Shown here: piece after piece, positions 22,182 to 33,360 of the stretch
Layout of the letters: every line of letters begins with the position of its first letter
Position numbering within the stretch: the first letter of the stretch is position 1
Assembly (NCBI GenBank): GCA_907163375.1
Contig: CAJQUW010014300.1
Location: forward strand, 310,001-374,000
Reading direction: 5' to 3'
Source of the DNA: Prostheceraeus crozeri
Lineage: Eukaryota; Platyhelminthes; Polycladida; Euryleptidae
Length of the DNA stretch: 64,000 nt
The notes under the pieces: generated by a model
Told to the model about the DNA's origin: nothing
Seen by the model: only the letters and a program-made list of their open reading frames with translations
The model's database searches: none
Translations under genes and position numbers: made by a program

Positions 22182-24588
22182 TGTATTTATATAGAGTGGA
22201 AGCTTTCCCAAGTCAGATAGAAGACTGTTCCATCGCGAGATCTTTCGGCCTACATCGTAGGCCATTCTCAAGCGACTGCACTGCATTGTTGAATCAACGA
22301 TTAACACATCTCACATGAAATCACAGCGATATCAGACGGATTGACACTTACATGGTAGCAAACAAAAGAAAAGAGCCTGTTAACATCTAATGAACAACAC
22401 AATACTAACTAACATAACGTAGTCATCAACGTAGTCAGAACTTTCAGCAATGATATAAGCATGGAATTTGGCATCGATAAATGCGCAAGGCTCGTCATCT
22501 GTCGTGGTCGGATCGTGCACACAGATGGATTCGAAGCAGGAGGGATTCGTATACATGACGTAAGCGATGAAGGATACAAGTACCTGGGAATTCCTCAACA
22601 GCATATCAACCTCGATAACGATGCAAAGACAAAGGCAACAGCTGAATACAAGAAAAGACTTAAGAAAGTGATGAAATCGAAACTGTACTCAAGAAACAAA
22701 ATCGAAGCTATAAATACATTCGCTGTACCTGTAATAAGTTACACTGGAGGAGTGGTGAAATGGAAGCAACAAGAATTAGATGAATTGAATCGCAAGACAA
22801 GAAAGATATTAAATATATACGGAGGGTTGCATCCAAGAGCAGAAGTGGACCACCTCTACTTACCGCGGGATCGGGGAGGAAGAGGTCTGAAAAACTTGAC
22901 CGAAGTCATAGAACATGAGAACTGAAGCCTTACAGAGCATATACAAGGCAACAACAACGACCCAATGCTGGCGGTGGCAAGAGCTGGTGACTTGTATAGG
23001 CAACGGCAAGAGACCCTCGAAGACTGGAAGAAGAAGACAGTAGAAGATCGATATCAAGGTTGGAAAAACAAAGCACTACATGGGCAATATACAAGACAGA
23101 TGGATGAAATTACATCAAAGAAGGCATGTTACAGCTGGCTAAGAACGGTTAATTAGAAGATTGAGACAGAAGCGTTGCTCACTGCTGCTCAAGATCAAGC
23201 ACTGAACACCAAAGCCCACGCCACATATATCCTGAAAACAAGTGTAGATCCAAAGTGCAGAATGGGCAAGTCCTCAGATGAAACAGTCTTTCACATCCTC
23301 ACGGGATGTTCAAAACTAGCAGGGAGTGAATACCTGAAGCGACACAATGAGGTGGCAAGAATCATTCACAGAGACATCAGCATGTGCTATGATCTAGGCG
23401 TACCACGAGAGCCATGGTAGCATATGTCCTTGCCAGTAACAGAAAATAATTCGGTTAAGATCTTGTGGGACTTTGAAATTCGAACGGACAAGAAAATCAC
23501 AGCACGAAGACCTGACATCGTAATAAAAGATAAGGTGAAGAAAAGAGGATGCATAATTGACATCTCAGTACCAGAAGACAGAAATATAACGAACAAAGAA
23601 AGAGAGAAGATCGCAAATTACCTAGACCTGAAACTGGAAATCCAAAAGTTGTGGAAGATCAAGGTGAAAGTGATCCCTGTTGTCATTGGGGCATTGGGTG
23701 CTCACACTCAGAATCTCGCAAAATGCTTGAGAGAAGTACCCGAACTTCATCATGTACCTCAGTTACAGAAAGCTGCTCTGTTGGGCAGTGCCTATATCCT
23801 CAGACGCACTCTCGATCTCCCTGAATCCTGGTAGGATTCCGAGATCCTGGGTTGTAGACCGACCGATGTAGAGGTCGTGTACAAAAAAAACTAACATGAT
23901 AGGAGGAATGTCAATGAAAAACCAAGCTCAAAGGTCATTCAACCAGTCATTGGTTGAAAGATCAAAACTGAATGACAATTACATAGGCCTACATTAAGAC
24001 TAAGTGACACAAAAAATTGACCAATAAGCAAGACCAAAGTGATGAAAAAAGCTGAATAAATAAAGTAATGCTGAATTCCAACGAATAATACTGAAAGAGT
24101 AATACTAAAAGCAAAGAATCACAACCACAAAGAGGAAATATAATAAAGTTATTGCAAAATAAATTCAAGAAAGAAGTTCAAGAAGTTATTTATTCAGCTT
24201 TTTTCATCACTTTGGTCTTGCTTATTGGTCAATTTTTTGTGTCACTTACTCTTAATGTAGGCCTATGTAATTGTCATTCAGTTTGATCTTTCAACCTATG
24301 ACTGGTTGAATGACCTTTGAGCTTGGTTTTTCATTGACATTCCTCCTATTATGTTAGTTAGTATTGTGTTGTTCATTAGATGTTAACAGGCTCTTTTCTT
24401 TTGTTTGCTACCATGTAAGTGTCAATCCGTCTGATATCGCTGTGATTTCATGTGAGATGTGTTAATCGTTGATTCAACAATACAGTACAGTCGCTTGAGA
24501 ATGGCCGAAAGATCTCGCGGTAGAACAGAAAAGTCTTCTATCTGACTTGGGAAAGCTTCCACTCTATATAATTACAAATCAATTCCCT
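22182..24588. mobile_element. Large fold-back element with about 400-bp arms
   Basis: The right arm is continuous (about 24186-24588). Its reverse complement matches two blocks on the left, 22182-22415 and 23889-24063, which are separated by the inserted RLE LINE at 22416-23888. The loop is about 120 bp (24064-24185). Outer ends read TATATAGAGTGGAAGC / GCTTCCACTCTATATA. The arm contains CGAAAGATCTCGCG next to CTTGAGAATGGCC. Such 'clicking' words resemble terminal repeats of Penelope-like elements, but no reverse transcriptase of that kind is present. Element class therefore stays open. Confidence 0.75.
22416..23888 (+). mobile_element. 5'-truncated RLE-type LINE, copy 1
   Basis: The insert lies between the 9-bp duplicates AACTAACAT (22407-22415 and 23889-23897) and ends in an A-run. 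It encodes the tail of a LINE polyprotein: FGIDKCARLVICRG, AVPVISYTGGVVKWKQQ, RKTRKILNIYGG, LYLPRDRGGRGLKNL, a zinc-knuckle region (CRMGKSSDETVFHILTGC, the second Cys replaced by Gly) and a restriction-like endonuclease core with RRPDIVIKD and IIDISVPED followed by a Lys-rich helix. This order (reverse transcriptase, CCHC, RLE) is that of the R2/R4/NeSL/Hero group of LINEs. In-frame stops fall near 22925, 23155 and 23420. Closely related to copy 2, which the Polinton interrupts. Confidence 0.85.
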
Positions 24589-24599
24589 ATGTTTGGAAC

Positions 24600-25494
24600 A
24601 ATAAAATTTTATATTGTAAATAATATTGTATAATATAAAATATCCTAGAGCTCTCTGAAATCAAGCACTTTCGGTGACTGATTCGATGTAGTCGACCTTA
24701 GTCGGATCGGAAATATTTATTTTCAAATGATGGCTGATAGTCTCAAACAGAGAAAACTGATTTAAGAAAGCTCAATTAATAGAATCATATCTATAAGACC
24801 TATTTCATCGGAAGTATACGCAAACGTTTTACTTCGTTAATCGACACACTTCACGGATGGAAATAGCTGATGACAAAAATGTCGATAAACATCTCGAATC
24901 AAGATCGAAAGTTGTGAGTCAGTAATATTCGATGAGATTGCCTTCCGCAAATGGTGGAATATATTAGAGGCAACTTTATTGGTATTGCCTGTGACAATTC
25001 TGTACTTGCAAAGACAGCAAGTGGGCCTGCATGTACTTGCAAAGCATAACCCTCATCCAAGTACGGAGATGGCGTGACTCTTTCCCCTATAACATGCCTT
25101 GATGTTAAAAAATTGAGCAGGCATTTCAACACTATATTTGCCGTATGTCGGCAGCTGTGGCTTCAAATAGTCCTTGGCCTACATGTAGTGATTGCATATG
25201 TTTCTTTATGGATCTGTGTGATGGTTCTCTGAAACCCTTCGATGAAGCAAAAGAACTTTTTATCATGATTGACCCTACTTATAGCCTCAACGATTTATAG
25301 GGAACATGCGCCGGTTCATAAAGATGGAAGGTCTTCCAACAATCAAATATATGGAATTGACAATACTTCAATATCACTTAATTTGGAAGAGAATATGCAT
25401 GTGCTTTGGCCTCATCTTGTGGTTGACAATGCTGCGTTAACAGTCCTGAGACAAAGATATCTCTCACGATGTCCATGCTAAACAGGTCAAACGA
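24600..25494. other. No gene recognised
   Basis: AT-rich spacer between the fold-back element and the duplicated host locus. Frames of about 70-77 codons on either strand show no family features. Confidence 0.4.
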
Positions 25495-26020
25495 AGAGAG
25501 AATCCAATTTAATTTTTTCATAGAACCTTTCTTCTCTCTCTCAACCTTTTCATCTTCTCATAATTTTATCTCTCTTTTGAATTACACGTTTTTTTGCTAC
25601 TGTGTTGAAACACACAACTCTTTCATTACTAACATTTAAATCTCGTAAGAATGCATTGTCGTCTTATATGATGTTTTTAGAACTTTCAATTGAAAGAAAA
25701 ATCCAAATGTTTTAAAAAATATTTTTTTAATAAGCTGTTACACAGGAGGATATCTAAACATTTCGATTTAAGAAAGCAAGCTTCAATAACAGTGTCAATA
25801 CCAGCTTCAATACTTAAGTCATCAGTCAGTTGCTAGCAAAATGTTACAGGATTTCACACTATACAAAAATAAAATAGTCCTAAAGCTAAAAATGAATGTG
25901 CATAATTTCTCACGACTTTGGAACACAGTTGGCCCCTATCCTTAATTCTATCTACGCGGATACGCAATGATACGGTACATTAGCTACCACAGGCGCTAGA
26001 ACATGGAACGATCATCTAGC

Positions 26021-26209
26021 CTATTGTGGAGTTGCGCGCGTGTATCGGCGAGCTGCTTTCTGTAATCTACCAGTCCTGCCACGTTCATGCGTCATTATAC
26101 GGTATGGTCGTTTAACATCTTTGATTCCATTATATGCTTTTTCTCGTTTGCGGATAGTTGCCATATCACTCAATATCTTTCTGGCGCGACTTTGCCTTGT
26201 TGCAGTTTG
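26021..26209 (-). other. Exon 2: basic mature-peptide exon
   Basis: Begins after TTTGTTTATTTCAG and encodes 62 residues before TAG. About 17 are Arg or Lys and none is Cys. The new N-terminus after signal removal would be Gln (QTATRQSR), which could form pyroglutamate as in many secreted peptides. Confidence 0.7.
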
Positions 26210-28428
26210 CTGAAATAAACAAAGAAAACATTCAAATAAAACACTGAATATGCAAAATTATTGATAGTATTGAAACGAATTCACGTAAAGAATATCAAGA
26301 GCAAGATTTACCTTAAATTTGAGAAAAAATAATTGCATCATTCATAAGTACATGAATATTATTCAAGTGAAATTCATTTTTTGTACAATTTCATATATCA
26401 TGATAGCCACTTTAAGTCAATTATTCCGACCAGGAATTCCTTAAGTTTGCATTGGGCAAACTCTGATAATTTAAGCTGGTAAGTGCAAAATTGTTATTGA
26501 TCATTACCTTTTTTAATGCACATTCTTATTGGCTATCCCTAATTAAGTCTTTTTTCCCTAAATCTATAGCCATGAACAGGTTTGACTACTGATCAAATTT
26601 TAGAATCCGAGGAAACAGAGGCATCGACACTAATGACTTGGACAAAGTGTTTTCGACCGGACTTTGATCTGAATTCACTCTGACCCTAAAGCTGTCAGCA
26701 GTTGCTCTGTACAGTAGTCTAGGCAGGCCTATAGTATTTATTTATATTAATCGCTTAGACAGAAACATCAACTATGCGATGTGCACAACTGGCTATGGCT
26801 CTTTATTAGGCATATAATATAGGTTTAATATAGGTTTCATACTATGAAACCTTAGTTACTCGTAATAATGAAGTTCATGTTATATACAGATGCCGGATAA
26901 AATTCAGATATAGATTTCAGAAGATTCAGAAGTAAAGAAACCTTGCAGGATCAAATTTTTGAAATTGCTTCTTTAGCCTATAAGCCTGCACTTTGGTTTA
27001 ATGCAACAAGTCTCACACCACGTTTCGTCACTCGATCGCAAGCCAAAGCAGATTAATCTTATGTCAAATAGGCATGATTTATATTTATAATTCACCTTTC
27101 AAGCCATGGATCTGGTAAATTCAGGCATAGAGTGACAATTCAGTATTATATTGATTTGTTGAAATTACATCATTTGATGCACCACTTTAACTTAGCAATA
27201 TTTCAAAATTGAGATGGCTGTCACAGAATTCTATCAATGAACTTGCAACTAAAACTTAAAAATAGGATACCTGTTTCTGAATTTCTAAGCTGAGCATTGT
27301 TTATTATTGCAAGTTCGAATGTAGATGATTTGAAATAATTTAACTGGAAAAGCTGCTCACTGACTTATACCAGCATGGAACGGTCGACCTCTTTTTTACC
27401 GCAACTCAACTGAAGAAAAAACCCATTCCATGAAAAGTTAATTGCATTGTAGTCAAATTATTTGAAAAAGAATCTTATGATAGAAACATGAACTTGCGAT
27501 AGTTGTAAAATGAAAAATCCTCCGTTATTACTCATTTTTGATTATGTGGAGAGGAGGATAGATTTTGGTGATCAGGCGCTTATATTTGAAGACTCCAAAT
27601 TCGATAAAACCCCTACCACTCTTATCGGCACTCCTATCGAATTTGGAGTTTTCCAATAAAAGAAGCTGCCACCAAAAGCGATCCTCCTCTCCACATAGTG
27701 GAAAAAAGTAACTGATTAATTCAGATTGTCAGTTTTAAGTAATTGACAGCATTTTGGAATTGATATATATTTTTGCACCACACTTTTGCGGAAAATGAAT
27801 TTCACTTCACAATTTGGAATGGAAATCCACCACTCTGTATGAACAGTGTTAAGTTCATGCAGCTAGCTTAAAACATGATTGTTGGAAAAACTTAGATTCT
27901 TATCTCCATGTTCCTACCCAATATGCACAAAGGCTTCCATAATCCTGCTCCAGCTTTGTATCCCTTAGATTTACAATGCCTGGAGTTCAAAGAAACATGA
28001 TTGCTGCTAGGAAAGTTATTTATCATTTACATGTACACGCACAGTCTGACCTATCATTCAAATCTGCATTTATAAACTCGATCTACAGAAAAGAATGTTA
28101 TTACAAACAAAATATGCAAAAAACTATATTTGCATTCAAATTGGACAATGTAGCTACTCAGTTGCATACAGGTGTTTGATTTAATCATTATGACAATCTA
28201 ACTATTGTGACTTTAAGTCCAACAACAAGCCCTCCTTTTGAATATTTAATTAAGGTATATTATTTCTTCTATTTTACAACATTGATATTAGGTTTCAGTT
28301 TCAGTTTTCATTAGGTTTCAGTTTACAAACCGTGACTTATAAGCATTAGCATATCAAAAACTCACCGATGGCACTACTTTCACAATGCACACTAAAGCCA
28401 AAATCAAAAGGACAATTTCACGATGCAT
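26021..28428 (-). CDS. Two-exon gene for a small secreted basic peptide precursor
   Basis: Exon 1 (28366-28428) encodes 21 residues starting MHREIVLLILALVC, a typical signal peptide, and ends at a strong donor (TCG then GTGAGT). Exon 2 (26021-26209) follows a pyrimidine tract and TTTCAG acceptor. Both junctions are phase 0 and the joined frame ends at TAG (26021-26023), giving 83 residues. The mature part is strongly basic, has no cysteine and carries RKR, KR and RR sites. These would release pieces such as EKAYNGIKDV, a PYRIMTHERGR-containing piece and YTRATPQ. That layout resembles a neuropeptide or other cationic secreted precursor; the function is inferred and I do not recognise the family. 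The intron is 2156 bp and contains a MITE. A TATA box lies 72 bp upstream of the ATG. Confidence 0.72.
27545..27695. mobile_element. 151-bp MITE in the intron, TA-flanked
   Basis: The terminal inverted repeats begin TGTGGAGAGGAGGAT and extend with mismatches through TTTTGGTG. TA dinucleotides at 27543-27544 and 27696-27697 flank it. A second inverted match (ACTCCAAATTCGATA) pairs near the centre, so the whole element folds. TA targets and short TIRs point to a Tc1/mariner-type MITE. Confidence 0.8.
28366..28428 (-). other. Exon 1: signal-peptide coding exon
   Basis: Sixty-three coding bases from ATG (28428-28426) to TCG, followed on the minus strand by GTGAGTT. Residues 5-20 are nearly all hydrophobic with a single Lys, and the end VVPS fits signal-peptidase cleavage close to the exon junction. 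Confidence 0.72.
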
Positions 28429-28492
28429 GCTTCTATGAGTAGATCAGTTGATTGGAGATTGTAGGTATTTAAACGATGAGGTATCTGCGAAT

Positions 28493-28500
28493 CTTATATA
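28493..28500 (-). promoter_or_regulatory. TATA box of the secreted-peptide gene
   Basis: TATATAAG on the minus strand, 72 bases before the ATG of exon 1. Transcription would be expected to start 25-32 bases downstream, around 28470, leaving a 5' leader of roughly 40 bases with no upstream ATG. Confidence 0.65.
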
Positions 28501-28629
28501 GCCTTTGCCTCTGCACTAATTTTGGAGTACGTTTTGTCTGATGGCATCGACTTTCAATTTTAAATTTTAAGCTTTCCATGTAAATCCAAAATCTGACAAG
28601 GATGATGTGACACTTTTTCAACTTAAATC

Positions 28630-28703
28630 ATGGATATCTAGATATAGCCTATCTATATAGCGCTTTATAGATGTAGATATAGTGCTATATCTAGATCTCC
28701 ATG
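28630..28703. repeat. Hairpin of about 74 bp
   Basis: CATGGATATCTAGATATAGC pairs with GCTATATCTAGATCTCCATG across an AT-rich centre. It lies between the duplicated host locus and the YLDD-type reverse transcriptase. Origin unknown. Confidence 0.6.
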
Positions 28704-28711
28704 TTTAAATT

Positions 28712-30700
28712 ATGCTTAAATTTTGCCAACAGTGGAAAGATGGAAAGCATGTTGAATTATGGAATGCTTCAAAGTCCACAGCCATATCCATCAAACGCCG
28801 TGGCAGCAAGAGAACCTTAAGAAAGCAAGAGTCTGATTGTATCGATCAATCGATTATAGATGCCGCCTTGAATAATGCCGCAAACGGTCAGTATGGGCGG
28901 GCGTGTCGCATTTTGATGTCGGATGGAATCGCCCCAAATAATGAGGAAACATGGGCATCCCTTCAGTGTAAACATCCACATGGACCAGAGCCTACGATAG
29001 TCATAGATAATGAGGCTCCACCCCCTCAATTGGGGCCGAACTTTAACATTGAAGTTATTCTCAGATCTTTCCCGAATAAAAATTATTTCCCCCTTTCTTC
29101 TTCAGATCTTTCACTTGTGGTCCTACAGGTCTACGGATTCAGCATTTATTGGATGCGTATGATGTGTCTTTACCAATACCGATAATTTCCTCATTGCGTA
29201 AAGTAGTCAATACTCTGATCTTGTGGAAAATTTAAAGTGAAGCTGCTACTTTTATCGGCAGTGCTTCCTTAACAGCTTTGAAGAAAAAGAATGGCTCACC
29301 AGGAGATATTAGACCTATTGCTGTTGGAAACGTAATTCTTCGACTTGCAAGCAAGCTTATCTGCAATATTTATAAAGATTCTGCGAAGAAATTTCTGTCA
29401 CCGTGGCTTGGCGTGGCTGTTTTAAGTGGTACTGAGAAAGTCATACATAGTTTGAGAGAAATGGTGCGATTGCATTGGGATGACGATGATTTTACGATAT
29501 TTAAAAATAGATTTTAAGAATGCTTCCAATACTGTTTCTCGACAGATTATGTTTGATGAATGCTCAAAACATTTCCCAAGTCTACTTCCCTATCTGACAA
29601 CATGCTATGGCCAGCATCCACGCCTCTATCACGCTGTGGGATCACTTTCATCTGCTCGTGGTGTTCAGCAAGGAGATCCATTGGGTCCATTCTTATTTTC
29701 CATTGCCTTGAACCGACTCATTTCATCTATTGCTGAAAACGTACCTCATCTTTCTTTTCATTCATGGTATTTGGATGACGGGGTCTTCTGCGGCACCCGA
29801 GACAATATTCTCAAAACACTGAACATCATTGAAGAGGCGTCTTCTTGGATTGGTTTGGAAATAAACTATAGAAAGTGTGAACCATTTTCCCGTTTAAGTC
29901 TCAACACATTTCCTGCTGATATTCAAAAATCGCATTCATCAAATTTGGAAATTTTGGGTGCGCCCATTGGAGACGACAGCTTCTGTAGTACATTCATCAT
30001 GAGATGCATTCTAAACGCACGAAACCTGAACAAGTTGCCAAAATTAGAGGACCCACAAACTCCATTGCTATTACTAAGAAACTGCTGCTCTTTTTGTACA
30101 TTGGCGCATATTGCGCGGAGTACGCCACCGAAAAATACTATCCGCTCTTTAAGGATATTCGATAGTGACATTCGACGTTGCTTGGAAGAGTGTGCTGGAC
30201 TTGAGCTTACGCAGAATTCTTGGTTACAAGCCCAGTTGGGAATACGCTTTGGTGGACGTGGTTTGCATTCTCTTTCACGACATGCCACCGCTGCATACAT
30301 CGCATCTTTATCTTCGTGAGCCATGAACTTTCATCATCAGAGAATGCTTCAAATGCGATTGATTATTACAACAACTTTGTTAAATTGAAATAAATTGTTA
30401 ACTTGATGAAGTGACATTGATTTCCGGTGAGCGAATATCTCAGTCAACACTATCAAGGTCTGTTGAAGAGTCAGATTTTGACATCTTATTGAACAGCGTT
30501 TCTCCAGCACACCAAAGCAGGCTACGCTCTGTGGGTTCACCGAATGCTTCTAGTTGGCTTCGTACAATGCCATCTGTTGGTCTCGGTCTACATCTGAATC
30601 CCAATGAAATGCAAATACTTTTAAAATGACTTTGGGCTCCACACCCAAGCTTAACATGAAGCAAAATTCTAGCTGCCATAGGCCCCACATAATTATTATA
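28712..30700 (+). mobile_element. YLDD-type non-LTR reverse transcriptase, decayed
   Basis: Plus-strand frames give an N-terminal region (NNAANGQYGRACRILMSDGI, ASLQCKHPHGPE), then LTALKKKNGSPGDIRPIAVG with its RPIAVG block, a DFKNASNTVSRQIM block (usual form DxxNAFNxVxR), GVQQGDPLGPFLFSIALN, and the catalytic SWYLDDGVFCG. The C-terminal part has GIRFGGRGLHSLSRHATAAY and, after a break near 30330-30410, SPAHQSRLRSVGSPNASSWL. The GVQQGDPLGP / WYLDDG combination marks a widespread group of retroelement-like reverse transcriptases in invertebrates; I do not assign a clade. At least three frame changes occur, near 29185, 29515 and 30320. It resembles the fragment at 57820-58442. Confidence 0.8.
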
Positions 30701-31254
30701 GGACTACACCATGCATAAATTACACTATATAGGTCCACGCCTTTACCTGACTGTATAGTAACCGGGGCATGCACTTGTACGGTGTCTAGGCCTGTCTAGG
30801 CCATGTGTTTAGGCCATTCTGTGTCTGGGTTGTAGGTAACCGGGGAGCCTATGCATGTGCTTGCTAGTCAGACTTAGGTTCTGTTTCACCCAATGAAACC
30901 AAGAGAAATGGATATTTTTGGTCAATATAGTCAGGCCTAACGAATCTAATCTAATTAAGCTACAGGATAAATCGCAGGTTATAGCAAAAGGCGACCGTCA
31001 TGATGTTACATTTTCTAAGTCTAGTCTACCTTCCCGATAGCAAGCATAGGCCTACATTATGGGCTACCACATACTTATTAATTGATTCTTGATAAGCTTA
31101 TGAATAATGCCGTGGGTTGGGGGTTATTAAGCATTAGGCCTAGGCTACAGTTCAATTAGATCTTGTCTGCTGCACAACTTGTAGACTTTCGCGTACTGGT
31201 AGTTATTCTATATGCTTGCTTAATAGGCTATGTAGGCCACTATTGCATGATTAG
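30701..31254. other. No gene recognised
   Basis: Spacer rich in TAGGCCTA-type words. May hold the decayed 3' end of the preceding element, but nothing can be read with confidence. Confidence 0.4.
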
Positions 31255-32420
31255 TTGAGCCATATTATTAAGCCTATGACACCATCTGGCAGAAAGGACT
31301 TCTAGCGAAATATCGAAAATCCTACCTAACTGGGTGACCAACATTGTGTCTACATTCTTGCAGAACCGTACGTTTCGAGTCCATATTGGTGATCGATCCA
31401 GCTCATTGCGGCGGCAAATAAACGGCTTGGCACAAGGATCCGTATTAGCCCCAATCCTTTTTAACGTTACATCAATGACCTCCCAATGACAAAGAGCAGG
31501 AAGTTCATTTATGCAGACGACATCTGCATAGCTTGTCAAGCAAAGGAATTCAATCAGTTGAACACCGTTATCAACGCCGACAGATCGCTTATAAGGAATT
31601 ATAACACTCGACAGATCCCTAACCTACAAACACCACCTCCAGAAGACCGCAGCCAAAGTGAGAACAAGAAACAATCTGTTAAGTATACTGACAGGAATGA
31701 CATGGGGAGCCAATGCCGAAACTTTACGAGCCTCTGCTCTTGCGCTGTGTTATTCTGCTGCTGAATACAGCGCACCAGTTTGGAAAACTCCACTCATTGC
31801 AGTGCAATCGATGTTCAGCTGAACCAAACCATGCGCACCATTATCAGCACAATCCGGTGCACCAATACGGCATGGCTACCAGTGCCTTGCAACATCCCCC
31901 CTCCAGCACTCCGAAGAGAGAAAGCAACATCAAACCTGCTGGAAAAGCTTCAACGCAACCCCGACCTTCCCATTCACGAAGACCAACGGAACCCACCTGG
32001 TCTGCGATTGAATTCCAAATTCGACCTGAACCTGGCTTGGAAGGAGAGTTCGGAGAACAGCAATGTGCAAAATAAATTCCTGATCGACGACCTAACAATG
32101 CAAATCCCTGGTTTTGACCTTCAACGAGCCCAGTGGACCCTGCTGAACCGTTTCAGAACAAGTGCCGGCCCTTGTAAGGATTCTCTACATCGCTGGGAAG
32201 CTCGGGAATCCCCTTTATGCACCTGTGGAGAGGTGCAGACGATGTCGCACAGCGTGGAGAACTTTTCGATCAAATCCTTCTGTGGTGGACTAAAATATGT
32301 GCACCAGGCCTCCAATGACGCTATTCTGTGGCTGAAGAACTTCAAATTTTGACTTGTTGTATTTCTGCCTATTATTTGTACTGTCTTCTAGCATACGAAT
32401 ATATATATAGTTAAGCCTTG
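31255..32420 (+). mobile_element. Jockey-like LINE, 5'-truncated copy
   Basis: The copy begins within the reverse transcriptase (YDTIWQKGLLAKYRK) and continues with RINGLAQGSVLAPILFN and KFIYADDICIA. The C-terminal part reads ALCYSAAEYSAPVW, TAWLPVPCNIPPPALRREKA, RFRTSAGPCKDSLHRW and a cysteine-rich CTCGEVQTMSHSVENF, ending at 32352. These blocks are standard for a jockey-type group abundant in marine invertebrates. Frames shift at about four places (near 31480, 31640, 31780 and between 31800 and 32060), so it is dead. The same family appears on the minus strand at 53500-55130. Confidence 0.82.
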
Positions 32421-32935
32421 CCGTAAAAATGTACAATATAGGCCATGCAGTGCACTGTAGTACATGATAAGCAGAGTATACATATTAGATATTGCCACAA
32501 AACAATAACTGTCGATTATGTGCTAAAATGTTTTATTTTCGTGATTAGACCTACAATGTCAATGACAAGTAATTACGGCAACCACAGCCTAACTACCGCC
32601 GTGGCCATTAGTATCTAGACAACTAATTTTTATAGAGCTACATTCGCTTGCCGTCAAAGAAGCCAGCAGCATCCCTTTAGTGTAGTCAATCGATAGACAA
32701 TAACAATAGTAGACCATGAGACACCATAAGCGTTGACAGAGACGTCGCTTGCGGAACAATGAATCATGACCTTGATGATCATCAGCCAGATAGCTATTAT
32801 TCCCTCTTTTCTAAGAATCTGTGACTGACTGGCTCTTCTCGAGACAATCACAGCCCACAGCTTAGCGCTGTGACTGGATGACAGTAGCACTACAGTAGTA
32901 GGTTAGATACTATATATATACTATATAGTATACGA
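32421..32935. other. No gene recognised
   Basis: Likely LINE 3' leader or host spacer, with TATATATA runs near 32402 and 32916. No coding feature. Confidence 0.35.
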
Positions 32936-33360
32936 ATTATACGAAATATGGAAATAGATTATCGACTGAAATTTAAACACCTAATGATAGTGTACAAAGC
33001 GGTCAATTCCCATGCACTAGTGCATTTTTTTATGTGTAACTTTTTACTAGAAGAGACAGGATAAGGTCACTCGGTCTGTCACGCATGGCGAGCTACAGAT
33101 TCCTAAAGTGAAAACAAAATTAAGGAGTATGACAGTGTTGTTTCGTGGTCCAGAGCTATATAACTTGTGTCCTAGAGCTATTCGAGAATCGAACTCTGTT
33201 GCATGTTTTAAACGCCGTTACTTGGCTAACTTTTTTGAAAATTTTTGAATTTTGACTTTATAATTGCTTTCTATTGAACCTCCAGACTTTTTTTTGGTAT
33301 GAGGACCATCTCATATTAGCTCATGCATACCAATGTCATCCTCAGTAAATAAAGAATTTT
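32936..33360 (+). mobile_element. 3' end of a CR1/L2-like LINE
   Basis: The plus strand encodes HLMIVYKAVNSHA, then HGELQIPKVKTKLRSMTVLF, RGPELYNLCPRAIRES and CFKRRYLANFFENF before a stop at about 33246. That is the usual ORF2 end of CR1/L2-type LINEs (R-G-x-x-L-x-N-x-x-P-x-x-I ... FK). One frame change lies near 33060. About 120 bp of 3' leader follow, and this leader is repeated at 50255-50383 on the far side of the nested insertions. Confidence 0.75.

Larger units (their letters stand above)
25495..28612. repeat. Host-gene locus that is partly duplicated at 13385-13935
   Basis: Both flanks of the two-exon minus-strand gene here match the 13.4-13.9 kb segment. The left block (25495-25940) corresponds to the gene's 3' flank. 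The right block (28505-28612) lies just upstream of its TATA box. Similarity is around 70-75% by eye, so the duplication is old. Confidence 0.55.

Noticed and set aside
27976-28179. 67-codon plus-strand frame within the intron of the peptide gene
   Set aside because: Opposite strand to the gene, no domain, and no regulatory context.
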